This document shows, piece by piece, positions 56,088-64,000 of a DNA stretch of 64,000 bases (position 1 is the first letter of the stretch; each line of letters begins with the position of its first letter). The stretch comes from Prevotella sp. AGR2160. Its GTDB lineage: Bacteria > Bacteroidota > Bacteroidia > Bacteroidales > Bacteroidaceae. The position numbers were made by a program, and so were the translations under genes. Below the pieces are notes generated by a model. The model did not search any database and was not told the DNA's origin. It was given only the letters and a program-made list of their open reading frames with translations. The stretch is taken from assembly GCF_000424185.1 (NCBI RefSeq), contig NZ_AUJK01000003.1, forward strand, positions 177,705-241,704, in the 5' to 3' direction.

Positions 56088-56098
56088 CGCTGTTTTTC

Positions 56099-56128
56099 GT
56101 TGGGACCTGATTGATCATATCCCGCCCC
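56099..56128. repeat. palindromic repeat family A, copy 6 (diverged)
   Basis: It reads gttgggacctgattgatcat and then atcccgcccc, matching the family with several changes. It lies 11 bases after the symporter stop codon. Confidence 0.7.
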
Positions 56129-56136
56129 ACAACAAA

Positions 56137-56186
56137 AAAGAAGCGTAACAGAAAAACCTACCGATGTTCTTCTGTTACGCTTCTTT
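56137..56186. terminator. strong hairpin terminator between convergent genes
   Basis: A perfect 17-base stem (aaagaagcgtaacagaa with ttctgttacgcttcttt) has a 16-base loop. T-rich ends on both strands suit it to ending both the symporter and the clpA transcripts. Confidence 0.85.
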
Positions 56187-56212
56187 GCTTTTAACAACTC
56201 TGTTCTCTGCTG

Positions 56213-58507
56213 CTACCCATTATATTTCAGCACGATCTTTCCCTCTCCAACATCCGCGGTAACCCTACCGCCCTTCTGCAGTTTCCCATAGAGGATCTCG
56301 TGAGTCAGCAGCGGCTTGAGGCTGTGGTTAACCGTGCGTTCCATCTCACGGGCGCCATACTCTGGCGTGAAGCCTTTCTTCAACAGCCACGTATGGGCGG
56401 CAGGCGTCAGCGTCAGTTCCACATGACGGACAGAGAGCTGCTGACGGAGGATGCCGAGGAACTTGTCGAGAACCATCGTCGCCATCTGCTCATTCATATC
56501 GTGGAAGACCACCTGAGCCGTCAGACGGTTGAGGAACTCCGGCTTGAAGGTCTTCTTCACCTGTTTTAGCATGGCTTCGCCCCTGCTGACACGACTGTTG
56601 AAGCCTACACCAGCCTGGGAAGCATACTGTGCGCCGGCATTAGACGTCATGATAAGAACCACCTGACGAAAATCGGCTTTCTGACCGTGATTGTCCGTCA
56701 GCGAGGCATAATCCATCACCTGCAAAAGGATATTATAGATATCGCTGTGCGCTTTCTCTATCTCATCGAGCAGAAGGACACAGTTGGGATGCTTGCGGAC
56801 GGCATCGGTGAGCAGACCGCCGTCGTCATAACCGACATATCCGGCAGGAGAGCCGATGAGTTTGGCAACCGTATGTTTCTCCGTATACTCACTCATATCA
56901 AAACGGATGAGTTCCACACCGAGTTCCTTAGCCAGCACTTTCGCTACCTCAGTCTTGCCGACACCGGTAGGACCGACGAAGAGCAGAGAGGCCAACGGCT
57001 TATCCTCTTCCGACAGGCCCGCCTTTGCCATCTCCACGGCCTCGACGACTTGCTGGACAGCCTCATCCTGACCGTAGATCTTCGTTTTCATACGCTCACG
57101 GAGCGTGCTGAGGCTCTTATTGCTCTCCTCACGCAGCACGCTGGCATCGATCTTGCAAACACGCTGCAGCATCTTCACGATAAGTGCTTTCGTAACCCAT
57201 TGCACCGACCGGTTATTAGGATGAAGCTCGAGATAGGCACCGGCCTCATCGATAAGGTCGATGGCTTTGTCAGGGAGGAATCGGTCGGTAATAAACTTCG
57301 CGCTCGCACGGACGGCAAACTCGATGGCCTCGGGACGGTAACAGACATGATGGAAGTGCTCATACTGTTTCTGCAATCCTTTCAAAATCTGTATCGCCTC
57401 ATCGACAGAGGGCTCCGGGATATCGATCTCCTGGAAACGGCGCACGAGGGCCTTCGAACGGGCAATGCGCTTGTTGTATTCCGCAAAGGTCGTAGCGCCA
57501 ATAAACCGGATGTCTCCTTTCTCGAGATAAGGCTTGAGGATATTGGAAGCATCGGGACCACCGTCACTTCCAGCTCCGGCACCAACGATATTATGAATCT
57601 CATCGAGATAGACGATGTCATTACCTTCCTTCGTGACACCATCCATCACCATCTTGATACGTTTCTCAAAGTCACCACGGAACTGCGTACCGGCAAGCAT
57701 CTGACCCATATCCATCTGATAGATCTTACTGCCTTTCAAACGCTCCGGGACCTTTCCGTCGTTGATGAGTTTGGCGAGACCATAAACGAGGGCCGTCTTA
57801 CCGACACCAGCCTCGCCGACATGGAGTGGGTTATTCTTGTCTTTGCGACAGAGTACCTGGATCGTATGGTCCAACTCCTGTTCCCGTCCGATCAGGGGAT
57901 TATGCTGGTCGACAATATCAGAGATACACGTGACGAACTTCCGCCACCGCTTATCCTTCTTGCCGGTAGTCTGTTCCACCTCTTCCTCGTCGTCATCAGG
58001 ATACTCGTCACCAAAAGGAAGGTCAACGACTTCCTCGTCGTCATCATCATCTTCTTCACCCGATGCATAGAAATCGATCAGTAAGGATATAAAATCACTA
58101 CGATCACCATTAGTAGCCACATTCAACAGATAGGCAGCCTCCGAATCGGGAAGGTCAAACATCGCATTGACGAAATGAGGGACGTCGAGTTGTTCTTCCT
58201 CTGAAGCCACAAGACTCATACATGCCTGATGGACAACCTCACAATACTGATAGGATGGCGTAATATTATAGTCCACACCCTCCGGCATCCGTGGCTGCTC
58301 CTGCAGCCAGTTGGTGAGTTCATTGAGCATATCGTCGGGATTACCGCCCTCGAGCATGATCGGGCCCTGAAACTCAGCCTGTTTGATAAAGCCGAAGAGA
58401 AGATGCTCAGGCATGAGATACTCATGACGATAACGCTTACAGAGCATCAACGAATCATCCTTGGCCTTATCCAAAGCCTCTGAACTTGAATTATCTTTCT
58501 GTGCCAT
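56213..58507 (-). CDS. clpA: ATP-dependent Clp protease ATP-binding subunit ClpA
   Basis: This AAA+ unfoldase delivers proteins to ClpP. It has 764 residues. An N-terminal Clp domain is followed by D1 with Walker A GEAGVGKT and Walker [10 protein letters not shown], and D2 with [14 protein letters not shown] and [13 protein letters not shown]-rich linker ([14 protein letters not shown]) lies between the N domain and D1. The ClpA type is supported by the adjacent clpS. The clpP gene is not here. It ends at a terminator shared with the convergent symporter gene. Confidence 0.95.
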   Translation of the reverse strand: MAQKDNSSSEALDKAKDDSLMLCKRYRHEYLMPEHLLFGFIKQAEFQGPIMLEGGNPDDMLNELTNWLQEQPRMPEGVDYNITPSYQYCEVVHQACMSLVASEEEQLDVPHFVNAMFDLPDSEAAYLLNVATNGDRSDFISLLIDFYASGEEDDDDDEEVVDLPFGDEYPDDDEEEVEQTTGKKDKRWRKFVTCISDIVDQHNPLIGREQELDHTIQVLCRKDKNNPLHVGEAGVGKTALVYGLAKLINDGKVPERLKGSKIYQMDMGQMLAGTQFRGDFEKRIKMVMDGVTKEGNDIVYLDEIHNIVGAGAGSDGGPDASNILKPYLEKGDIRFIGATTFAEYNKRIARSKALVRRFQEIDIPEPSVDEAIQILKGLQKQYEHFHHVCYRPEAIEFAVRASAKFITDRFLPDKAIDLIDEAGAYLELHPNNRSVQWVTKALIVKMLQRVCKIDASVLREESNKSLSTLRERMKTKIYGQDEAVQQVVEAVEMAKAGLSEEDKPLASLLFVGPTGVGKTEVAKVLAKELGVELIRFDMSEYTEKHTVAKLIGSPAGYVGYDDGGLLTDAVRKHPNCVLLLDEIEKAHSDIYNILLQVMDYASLTDNHGQKADFRQVVLIMTSNAGAQYASQAGVGFNSRVSRGEAMLKQVKKTFKPEFLNRLTAQVVFHDMNEQMATMVLDKFLGILRQQLSVRHVELTLTPAAHTWLLKKGFTPEYGAREMERTVNHSLKPLLTHEILYGKLQKGGRVTADVGEGKIVLKYNG

Positions 58508-58810
58508 TTATTCCGGAGTATAAGTTATACGTAAGGGGAAGCCCTCGTTACGGGCCTCCTTGGTGGCTGCCTCCACCTTCGTGCGGGCAATATCATAACT
58601 ATAGACGCCCACAATGGAAGAGCCACTCTTATGGACGGTGAGCATCAGCGTCTGTGCCTCCTCTTCCGTCTTATGGAAGACAGTCACGAGGATATGCACG
58701 ACGAAGTCCATCGTCGTGAAGTCATCATTATAGATCGTTACTTTATATTTGCGGGGCTCACGGAACCGTGTCCGTTCCTTCGCACTATACCAACATTGTT
58801 CTTGTGCCAT
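58508..58810 (-). CDS. clpS: Clp protease adaptor ClpS
   Basis: ClpS binds N-end-rule substrates and delivers them to ClpA. It is 100 residues. The core YKVTIYNDDFTTMDFVVHIL contains the conserved NDD block, with HKSGSSIVGVYSYDIA in the second half. It stops immediately before clpA starts, so the two are co-transcribed. The ATG at 58810 was chosen over the longer frame beginning nine codons upstream. Confidence 0.94.
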   Translation of the reverse strand: MAQEQCWYSAKERTRFREPRKYKVTIYNDDFTTMDFVVHILVTVFHKTEEEAQTLMLTVHKSGSSIVGVYSYDIARTKVEAATKEARNEGFPLRITYTPE

Positions 58811-58827
58811 TGTTTTTAGTTTATTTT

Positions 58828-58854
58828 GTAGGGACATAATTTATTATGTTCCGC
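58828..58854. repeat. palindromic repeat family A, copy 7
   Basis: It reads gtagggacataatttattat and then gttccgc, the same form as copy 3. It lies between the clpS start and the CPBP stop codon. Confidence 0.85.
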
Positions 58855-58858
58855 ATGT

Positions 58859-59716
58859 TTAGGATCGTTTTAATCCTCTATAGAGCTGATACAGACTCGG
58901 CAGGAAGATGCACAAACTGAAGATGACAGCGGCTCCCAGCGTGCGTGTGCTACCGTTGAAGAGGTCGATGAGTTCTCCGTCTCTTGCCGCCGGCAAGAGG
59001 TTAAAGATTACATAACTCGTTGTATTCGTGATGAAATGAACGATCAGGCCGGGAATCAGCGAGCGTGTGCGCCAGTACATCCATCCGAGTAGCAGACCAA
59101 TGATAAAGGCATTGATGCCCTGTGCGAGATTGCCATGCACGGCGGCGAAGATCAAGGCGGATACAGCAATGGCAATCCAGTGCTTCTTCCCGTCCCAAAT
59201 CTCCAGCAACTTCTGTAGTATAGCACCACGGAACACAACCTCTTCGGCAATGGGGCCGACGACACCGACGGCGATATAGCCCCACGGCTCCTTCATCAGT
59301 CCGGCAAAGAGTTTCTCATAGTCAGCAGGCATATCAAAGGGCCGAGAGCCGAACCAACCCTGACAGAGCGTGTTCAGTCCTTCATCGAAAGTCTCCAGAG
59401 GCAGAAGGACACCGAGCGTACAAAAAACAGTCCATACAAGCGCCACCCACGGCTTACGCTGCATGAACGTCTTGTCAATCACTGTCCAATGGGCACGGAT
59501 AAAGATCAGTGCCGTGAGGATACTGCTCAGAGCCGTAGAGATGGCGATGACTTTCGGTTGTCCGACGCACGCCTCGAAGGCGACGGCAAAAGGTCCCGAT
59601 GCCTCAGTAAGGGCCGTCACGGCTGCCGTCGCCTCTATCAGTACCGCCTGAAGCACGGCAAAAATGATGATAAAGAGCACGAGCTCCAAAACCAGTTTTA
59701 TATATGGATTCTTCAT
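58859..59716 (-). CDS. CPBP-family intramembrane metalloprotease
   Basis: This 285-residue membrane protein belongs to the CAAX-prenyl protease-like (Abi) family. Its motif 1 is EEVVFRG, and motif 2 the histidine-bearing FAAVHGNLAQG; both metal-binding segments are present, along with HFITNTTSY. About seven hydrophobic segments are visible. Its substrate is unknown. It lies on the minus strand between ribF and clpS. No second gene suggests a specific pathway. Confidence 0.9.
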   Translation of the reverse strand: MKNPYIKLVLELVLFIIIFAVLQAVLIEATAAVTALTEASGPFAVAFEACVGQPKVIAISTALSSILTALIFIRAHWTVIDKTFMQRKPWVALVWTVFCTLGVLLPLETFDEGLNTLCQGWFGSRPFDMPADYEKLFAGLMKEPWGYIAVGVVGPIAEEVVFRGAILQKLLEIWDGKKHWIAIAVSALIFAAVHGNLAQGINAFIIGLLLGWMYWRTRSLIPGLIVHFITNTTSYVIFNLLPAARDGELIDLFNGSTRTLGAAVIFSLCIFLPSLYQLYRGLKRS

Positions 59717-59753
59717 CTTCCTACGTTTAATTTTTCACTTGATTACTTTTACC

Positions 59754-60698
59754 CTATTCTTCCGCGTCCTGCTCAAACAGCCGCTCGATAGTCTCCTGAT
59801 CTTCCTTCAACTGGGCGGCCAGTTCCTCGGGTGTATTGAACTTCTTCTCCGTACGGACACGATGGATAAAACTCACGAGGATCACCTTACCATAGATATT
59901 CTCCTCGAAATTGAAGAGGTTGACCTCCAACGACTCCTTCGTGCCGTCAAAGGTGGGCCGCGTGCCGATATTCATCATACCCCGCCACAGCGTCAGCGTC
60001 TTCTCCACACGGACCTTCACGGCATAAACGCCAGGACCGGGAACGAGCTTTCCCCACGTACTGGGATCGAGATTGGCAGTAGGGAAACCGAGTTTACGTC
60101 CTTCATGATAACCGGCCACGACCTTTCCCACAAGCGTATAAGGATAACCAAGGCACTGATGGGCCAGTTTCACCTCTCCCTCCTGGAGAAGGCTGCGGAC
60201 GACACTCGAGGACACATGGATACCATTGAGGGAGAAGGCCTTCGCCTGCACCACCTCAATGCCCAACTCCTTTCCATAGCGGACATAATCCTCAAAACCT
60301 TCCTCTCGGTGCCGGCCGAAACGGTTGTCATAGCCGATGATGAGTTTACGGACTTGCAGACGGTCATGAAGTACGACCTTCATGAAGTCATGGGCGGAGA
60401 GATTGGCCATCTCCTGATCGAAATGCAGAACGGCTGTAGCATCAATGCCTGTCTTTGCCAGCAACGACAGTTTCTCATCGAGCGTGGTGAGCATCTGCGG
60501 CTGATAATACTGTTGCAGCACTTTCCGCGGATGGGCATCGAAGGTGATCACCATTGACTGTAGCCCCTTTTCCCTAGCGGCATCCGTCACCTGACGGATG
60601 AGATACTGATGACCGCGATGGACACCATCGAAGAAGCCGATCGTCGCCACACACGGCGCTACCGCCTGCATCTCTTTCTGAATATGTATAATCTTCAT
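59754..60698 (-). CDS. ribF: bifunctional riboflavin kinase/FAD synthetase
   Basis: This enzyme makes FMN and then FAD from riboflavin. It has 314 residues. The N-terminal nucleotidyltransferase motif GFFDGVHRGHQYLI is near residue 25, and the C-terminal kinase part has KLGFPTANLDPS and PGVYAVKV. The segment YDNRFGRHREEGF, between the two, is a known feature of the FAD synthetase domain. The gene is in a minus-strand run with the CPBP protease and the calcium-type ATPase, and no flavin riboswitch was recognised upstream. Confidence 0.95.
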   Translation of the reverse strand: MKIIHIQKEMQAVAPCVATIGFFDGVHRGHQYLIRQVTDAAREKGLQSMVITFDAHPRKVLQQYYQPQMLTTLDEKLSLLAKTGIDATAVLHFDQEMANLSAHDFMKVVLHDRLQVRKLIIGYDNRFGRHREEGFEDYVRYGKELGIEVVQAKAFSLNGIHVSSSVVRSLLQEGEVKLAHQCLGYPYTLVGKVVAGYHEGRKLGFPTANLDPSTWGKLVPGPGVYAVKVRVEKTLTLWRGMMNIGTRPTFDGTKESLEVNLFNFEENIYGKVILVSFIHRVRTEKKFNTPEELAAQLKEDQETIERLFEQDAEE

Positions 60699-60722
60699 CT
60701 ATCTTTTTTACTTTTTACTTCT

Positions 60723-63317
60723 TTACCTTTCCTTCAAGCGCAAGATGCCTCTGTAAATCTCGCCAACCCACAGCACCACGGAGCTACTGCCAATGATGAT
60801 GCCCCACTCTTCCGCGCTCAACGGCACCGTACGGAACATACGGCCACCGAAGGTGACAATGAGCCATTGTCCAGCGAGGATGAACAGCAGCACAAGAAGC
60901 ATGCCCTTGTCGGCATATAAGCGGTGGAAGGCGCTATGGTGACTGCCAAGGCACTTGGCATTGAAGAGATTCCAGAACTGCAACATGACGAAGGTCGTAA
61001 AGAACCATGTCAACTCATGTACGCTGATCGTCTTGCCGTCTTGCTCGCACCAGAGAAGGAAGATGAACATGATGATAAAGAAAACGAAGCCACAGAAGAA
61101 GATGGCACCGGCCATCGACTTCGAGATGATGAAATCGGTCTGCTTGCGCGGCTTCTCCTTCATCACTTCCCGCGACGGCGGCAACGAGGCAAGGGCCATG
61201 GCGGCAAAGGTATCCATAATGAGGTTCACCCAGAGGATCTGCGTCACCGTCAGCGGCATCTCCGTACCCACGAAGGAACCGGCAAGGACAAGGAGCAACG
61301 CCGTGAGGTTGACGACGAGCTGGAAGAAGAGGAACCGCTGGATATTCTTATACAAGGAACGGCCCCACATCACGGCTTGCGCGATACTGCGGAAGCTGTC
61401 ATCGAGAAGCGTCATGTCACTGGCCTCCTTGGCAACAGAGGTACCGGAGCCCAGCGACAGACCAACATGGGCATAATGGAGTGCCGGAGCATCATTGGTA
61501 CCATCACCCGTAACGGCAACCACTTCGCCATGCTTCTGCAACATGGCTACGAGGCGCTGTTTGTCAGTAGGACGAGCACGTGACATCACGCGGATCTCCG
61601 GGGCTCGCTCATAAGCCTTCTCGTCGCTGAGTGCAGCCCATTCGGGACCGGTGATTGTCTCACGGTCAGCAAGTTCCTTGTCAGTATCGATGATATGGAT
61701 CTGGCGGCCAATTTCCATTGCTGTAGCGGTAGTGTCGCCCGTAACAATTTTCACCGTTAGCCCGGCATTAAGACACTGTTGCACGGCAGCTGGTACATCG
61801 GGACGGACAGGGTCTCTGATGGCCGTAATGGCCTGCAGACGCATAGGTTCCTCGCCGACTTTCACGGCAAAGGCGAGGGTACGCTGAGCCTGTGCCTGCC
61901 AGCGATTGAGCTGGGCCAAGACCCGTTCTTTCTCATCGGCATCAATATCACATTTCTCAAGGATGATCTCCGGAGCTCCTTTTATAAAAGTATAAGTTTG
62001 CCCATCCATCGTGGCAGTCGTCTCCATATATTTCCGCTCCGTGGAGAAGGGAATCTGATTGACAATCTTCTCCACCGTGCGGAGTTCCCGATAGTCATAA
62101 CCATTATCTTTCAACCAGAGAAGCAGAGCCACCTCCGTGGGATTACCGATGCCCTTGTCGCCATCAAGTTCCGCCGTAGTATTCAGGGCAATAGCCTCAG
62201 CCAGAAGGATCTTGTCGGCTTCCTCATTGCCGGGGAACTGCATGTCGGCCACCTGCATCTTATTCTGTGTCAGCGTGCCCGTCTTATCCGTACAGATCAC
62301 GGTCACAGCACCCATCGTCTCACAAGCATGGAGCTTACGGACGAGGTTGTTCGACTTCAGCATCCGGCGCATATTCAGGGCAAGGGCAAGCGTGACAGCC
62401 ATCGGAAGGCCTTCGGGCACAGCCATGACGATAAGCGTCACGGCCATCATGAAGTAGTTGAGGACAACCTGTACCATACCAAGATAGTTGTTGCTGGTCC
62501 ACAATCCTTGATGATTGGAGATGATGTCATGCGCCAAGAAAATGACAAAGGCGGCAATGGAGACGCCGGCACCGATACGCGTAATCAGCGAAGCCAACTT
62601 TTCCAACTGGAGGTTCAGCGGTGTCTTCGTGTCTGTCTCTTCCGTGGATTTCCGGGCGACCTTCCCAATCTCCGTAGCATCACCGACCGCCGTGACGACA
62701 GCCTCGCCGCGACCGCTCATAACCATTGTGGAGCGGAGCACACGGTTGCAGGGATAAGCCCCGGCATCTTTAGCATCCTCTTTCTCGCCGTCTTTCAGCA
62801 CGCGCTTCAGCGCCACAGGCTCTCCCGTGAGTTGACTCTCATTGAGATGCAGGTCGTTGGAATGAAAAAGAATGCCATCGGCAGGAACTTCATCACCCGT
62901 TTCCAACAGAATCACATCTCCCGTGACAATCTCCTTACGGACAATCTCCGTAACCTTTCCGTTACGACGGACTTTCACGGGCTGTTCCTCTCCCATGGCC
63001 GTGAGCACGGAAAACTTCTTCGCCGCGTCACGCTCAAAATAGAATCCTACCGTCGTGGCAAAGAAAATAGCCAGAAAAATACCAATCGTCTCCACAAAAT
63101 CATTCTCCACAAAAGCCAGCACCAACGAGATGGCTGCGGCGACAAGGAGTATCTTGATGATGGGATCACGGTACTTATCCAAATACAACTTCCACAAGGA
63201 GACCTTATGGGGTGGTGTCAGCACATTCCATCCACAACTCTTGCGTTGCTGCTGGACTTCCGCATCGGAGAGTCCCTGTGGGTTGAAATGGTTTTCTTCA
63301 GTGTTCGCTATCTTCAT
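60723..63317 (-). CDS. calcium-transporting P-type ATPase, PMCA type
   Basis: This 864-residue P2-type ATPase moves a cation, probably calcium, out of the cell. The phosphorylation motif is CDKTGTLTQNKM, the transmembrane calcium-site segment is VAVPEGLPMAVTLAL, the hinge is TGDGTNDAPAL, and the dephosphorylation loop is LTGEPVAL. Ten membrane spans are expected. PMCA-type P-ATPases of this length are common in Bacteroidetes. The -7 box TAACTTTG at 63357-63364 (minus strand) may be its promoter. It lies upstream of ribF. Confidence 0.9.
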   Translation of the reverse strand: MKIANTEENHFNPQGLSDAEVQQQRKSCGWNVLTPPHKVSLWKLYLDKYRDPIIKILLVAAAISLVLAFVENDFVETIGIFLAIFFATTVGFYFERDAAKKFSVLTAMGEEQPVKVRRNGKVTEIVRKEIVTGDVILLETGDEVPADGILFHSNDLHLNESQLTGEPVALKRVLKDGEKEDAKDAGAYPCNRVLRSTMVMSGRGEAVVTAVGDATEIGKVARKSTEETDTKTPLNLQLEKLASLITRIGAGVSIAAFVIFLAHDIISNHQGLWTSNNYLGMVQVVLNYFMMAVTLIVMAVPEGLPMAVTLALALNMRRMLKSNNLVRKLHACETMGAVTVICTDKTGTLTQNKMQVADMQFPGNEEADKILLAEAIALNTTAELDGDKGIGNPTEVALLLWLKDNGYDYRELRTVEKIVNQIPFSTERKYMETTATMDGQTYTFIKGAPEIILEKCDIDADEKERVLAQLNRWQAQAQRTLAFAVKVGEEPMRLQAITAIRDPVRPDVPAAVQQCLNAGLTVKIVTGDTTATAMEIGRQIHIIDTDKELADRETITGPEWAALSDEKAYERAPEIRVMSRARPTDKQRLVAMLQKHGEVVAVTGDGTNDAPALHYAHVGLSLGSGTSVAKEASDMTLLDDSFRSIAQAVMWGRSLYKNIQRFLFFQLVVNLTALLLVLAGSFVGTEMPLTVTQILWVNLIMDTFAAMALASLPPSREVMKEKPRKQTDFIISKSMAGAIFFCGFVFFIIMFIFLLWCEQDGKTISVHELTWFFTTFVMLQFWNLFNAKCLGSHHSAFHRLYADKGMLLVLLFILAGQWLIVTFGGRMFRTVPLSAEEWGIIIGSSSVVLWVGEIYRGILRLKER

Positions 63318-63405
63318 TTTTTATTTGTCTTTTGGCCTATAGGCACGATATCGTTGCAAAGTTAAACAAAATATCTATATTATAGCCTTAATTTTTCAAG
63401 AATAA

Positions 63406-63437
63406 TTTGGATATTTCCTTAAAAACGATTAACTTTG
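63406..63437 (+). promoter_or_regulatory. promoter of the tRNA-Met gene
   Basis: TTTG (63406-63409) and TAACTTTG (63430-63437) are separated by 20 bases. Confidence 0.83.
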
Positions 63438-63499
63438 CACCCACGAAAGAAAGTCGGCATGCCGAAATCACTTCTACGGCAATAAAAGACTTCATCATT

Positions 63500-63573
63500 G
63501 GACTTGTAGCTCAGTTGGTTAGAGCAACAGACTCATAATCTGGAGGTCCTAGGTTCAAGCCCTAGCTGGTCCA
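63500..63573 (+). tRNA. tRNA-Met (anticodon CAT)
   Basis: The cloverleaf fits. The acceptor ggacttg pairs with ctggtcc (one mismatch and a G-U pair), the D arm is gctcagttggttagagc, the anticodon loop reads ctcataa (CAT), and the T arm ctagg-ttcaagc-cctag pairs perfectly. It could instead be a CAT tRNA modified to read ATA as Ile; the sequence alone does not decide. Confidence 0.88.
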
Positions 63574-63577
63574 CAAT

Positions 63578-63625
63578 GAAAATCAGCAACTTAAGACAAT
63601 TCTTAGGTTGCTGATTTTCTTTTAG
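63578..63625 (+). terminator. terminator of the tRNA-Met gene
   Basis: A 19-base stem (gaaaatcagcaacttaaga with tcttaggttgctgattttc, one mismatch) has loop caat and is followed by ttt. Confidence 0.85.
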
Positions 63626-63652
63626 GGAAAACAGTGGGAAAACACATCTTCT

Positions 63653-64000
63653 GTAAGCGTATCCGCGATGCTAGCTGCCTAGCCAAAAAAAATATCGCTC
63701 AGCGGCTACTGGGCGATATGAGTTTGTTTCCACCTGTCGGGTAACAGTTCACGGTATTTTTCGTCAGGTGTCTTTGGCGGCAGTGCGGCTGCCTTGTTGA
63801 TGATATCGGAGATATACTCAAAGAAGTTGATACCCTGTAATCTGCAGGAGCAGGCCAACGAGTACAACATAGCTGCCCGTTTGGCACCGGCATGTGAGCC
63901 GAAGAAGAGCGAGTTCCTTCGGGATAGTGATATGTATCTGTTGAGCCTCTCCACAAGATTGTTGTCCAGGTGATAATCTCCCCTCTTGAAGATATTCATC
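63653..64000. mobile_element. end of an IS66-family insertion sequence (continues past the window)
   Basis: The end sequence gtaagcgtatccgcgatgct begins with GTAAGCG, the usual start of IS66-family terminal repeats. The IS66-type transposase frame stops about 50 bases inside it. The eight bases outside (catcttct, 63645-63652) would be the target duplication. The far end is outside the window. Confidence 0.8.
63706..64000 (-). CDS. IS66-family transposase, C-terminal part (cut by window)
   Basis: The visible 97 residues match the C-terminal end of the IS66 DDE transposase. DYHLDNNLVERLNRYISLSR corresponds to the conserved DNNLxER block whose Glu is part of the catalytic triad. SRRNSLFFGSHAGAKRAAML follows, and then YSLACSCRLQGINFFEYISD. 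The methionine at 63999 is not the start: the sequence should continue past the window edge. The last residues are DEKYRELLPDRWKQTHIAQ. The downstream IS end at 63653 agrees. Confidence 0.9.
   Translation of the reverse strand, partial: MNIFKRGDYHLDNNLVERLNRYISLSRRNSLFFGSHAGAKRAAMLYSLACSCRLQGINFFEYISDIINKAAALPPKTPDEKYRELLPDRWKQTHIAQ

Overview
The window looks like a stretch of a Bacteroidales chromosome, most likely Prevotella or a close relative. The signs are SusC/SusD outer-membrane pairs, lipoproteins with a cysteine near residue 20, a sufBCDS cluster, Bacteroidetes-type promoters (TTTG, then 19-20 bases, then TAnnTTTG) and almost no Shine-Dalgarno sequences. The genus is an inference. 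The left edge cuts a SusD gene and the right edge cuts an IS66-type transposase.

Layout. 1-8950: the end of one SusD gene, a terminator, then an operon of SusC, SusD, a zinc metallohydrolase lipoprotein and a DUF4302 lipoprotein. 9014-14943: secreted proteins (an unknown protein, an M6-type metalloprotease, an SGNH hydrolase) and a remnant of an AAA ATPase. 15090-18056: gpmI, ung and a DUF3109 gene. 18158-31735 (minus strand): a rhamnosidase-N-like protein, gyrB, rnhB, sufS-D-C-B, infB, nusA and rimP. 31937-33601: an S41 protease. 33696-34302: tRNA-Asn and a candidate small-RNA unit. 34303-42770 (minus): an ECF sigma factor with a probable anti-sigma partner, argB, speA, aroK, topA, a Nudix hydrolase and a thioredoxin-fold lipoprotein. 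42879-49782: a galactan-type locus in which a membrane-bound AraC regulator is divergent from a GH53 galactanase and a GH2 beta-galactosidase. 49851-56087: pnp, a small lipoprotein, xylulokinase and a xylose-type symporter. 56213-63317 (minus): clpA, clpS, a CPBP protease, ribF and a calcium-type P-ATPase. 63406-64000: tRNA-Met, then the end of an IS66-type element.

How the genes work together. The left operon imports an oligosaccharide or peptide-like substrate through SusC/D with surface lipoproteins. The galactan locus would cut beta-1,4-galactan and release galactose under a regulator that appears to sense in the periplasm and bind DNA without a kinase. xylB with the symporter feeds xylulose-5-phosphate to the pentose phosphate pathway. 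The central part is housekeeping: translation (rimP-nusA-infB), Fe-S assembly (suf), topology (gyrB, topA) and protein quality control (clpAS).

The most distinctive signal is between the genes. Three families of palindromic repeats (called A, B and C here) recur about fifteen times, mostly just after stop codons and even inside the suf cluster. There are also promoter-proximal terminator-like hairpins before rimP and before the galactanase gene, a 16-G run beside one repeat, and a promoter-to-terminator unit of about 165 bases with no annotated gene. I see no CRISPR array, no phage and no complete defence system.
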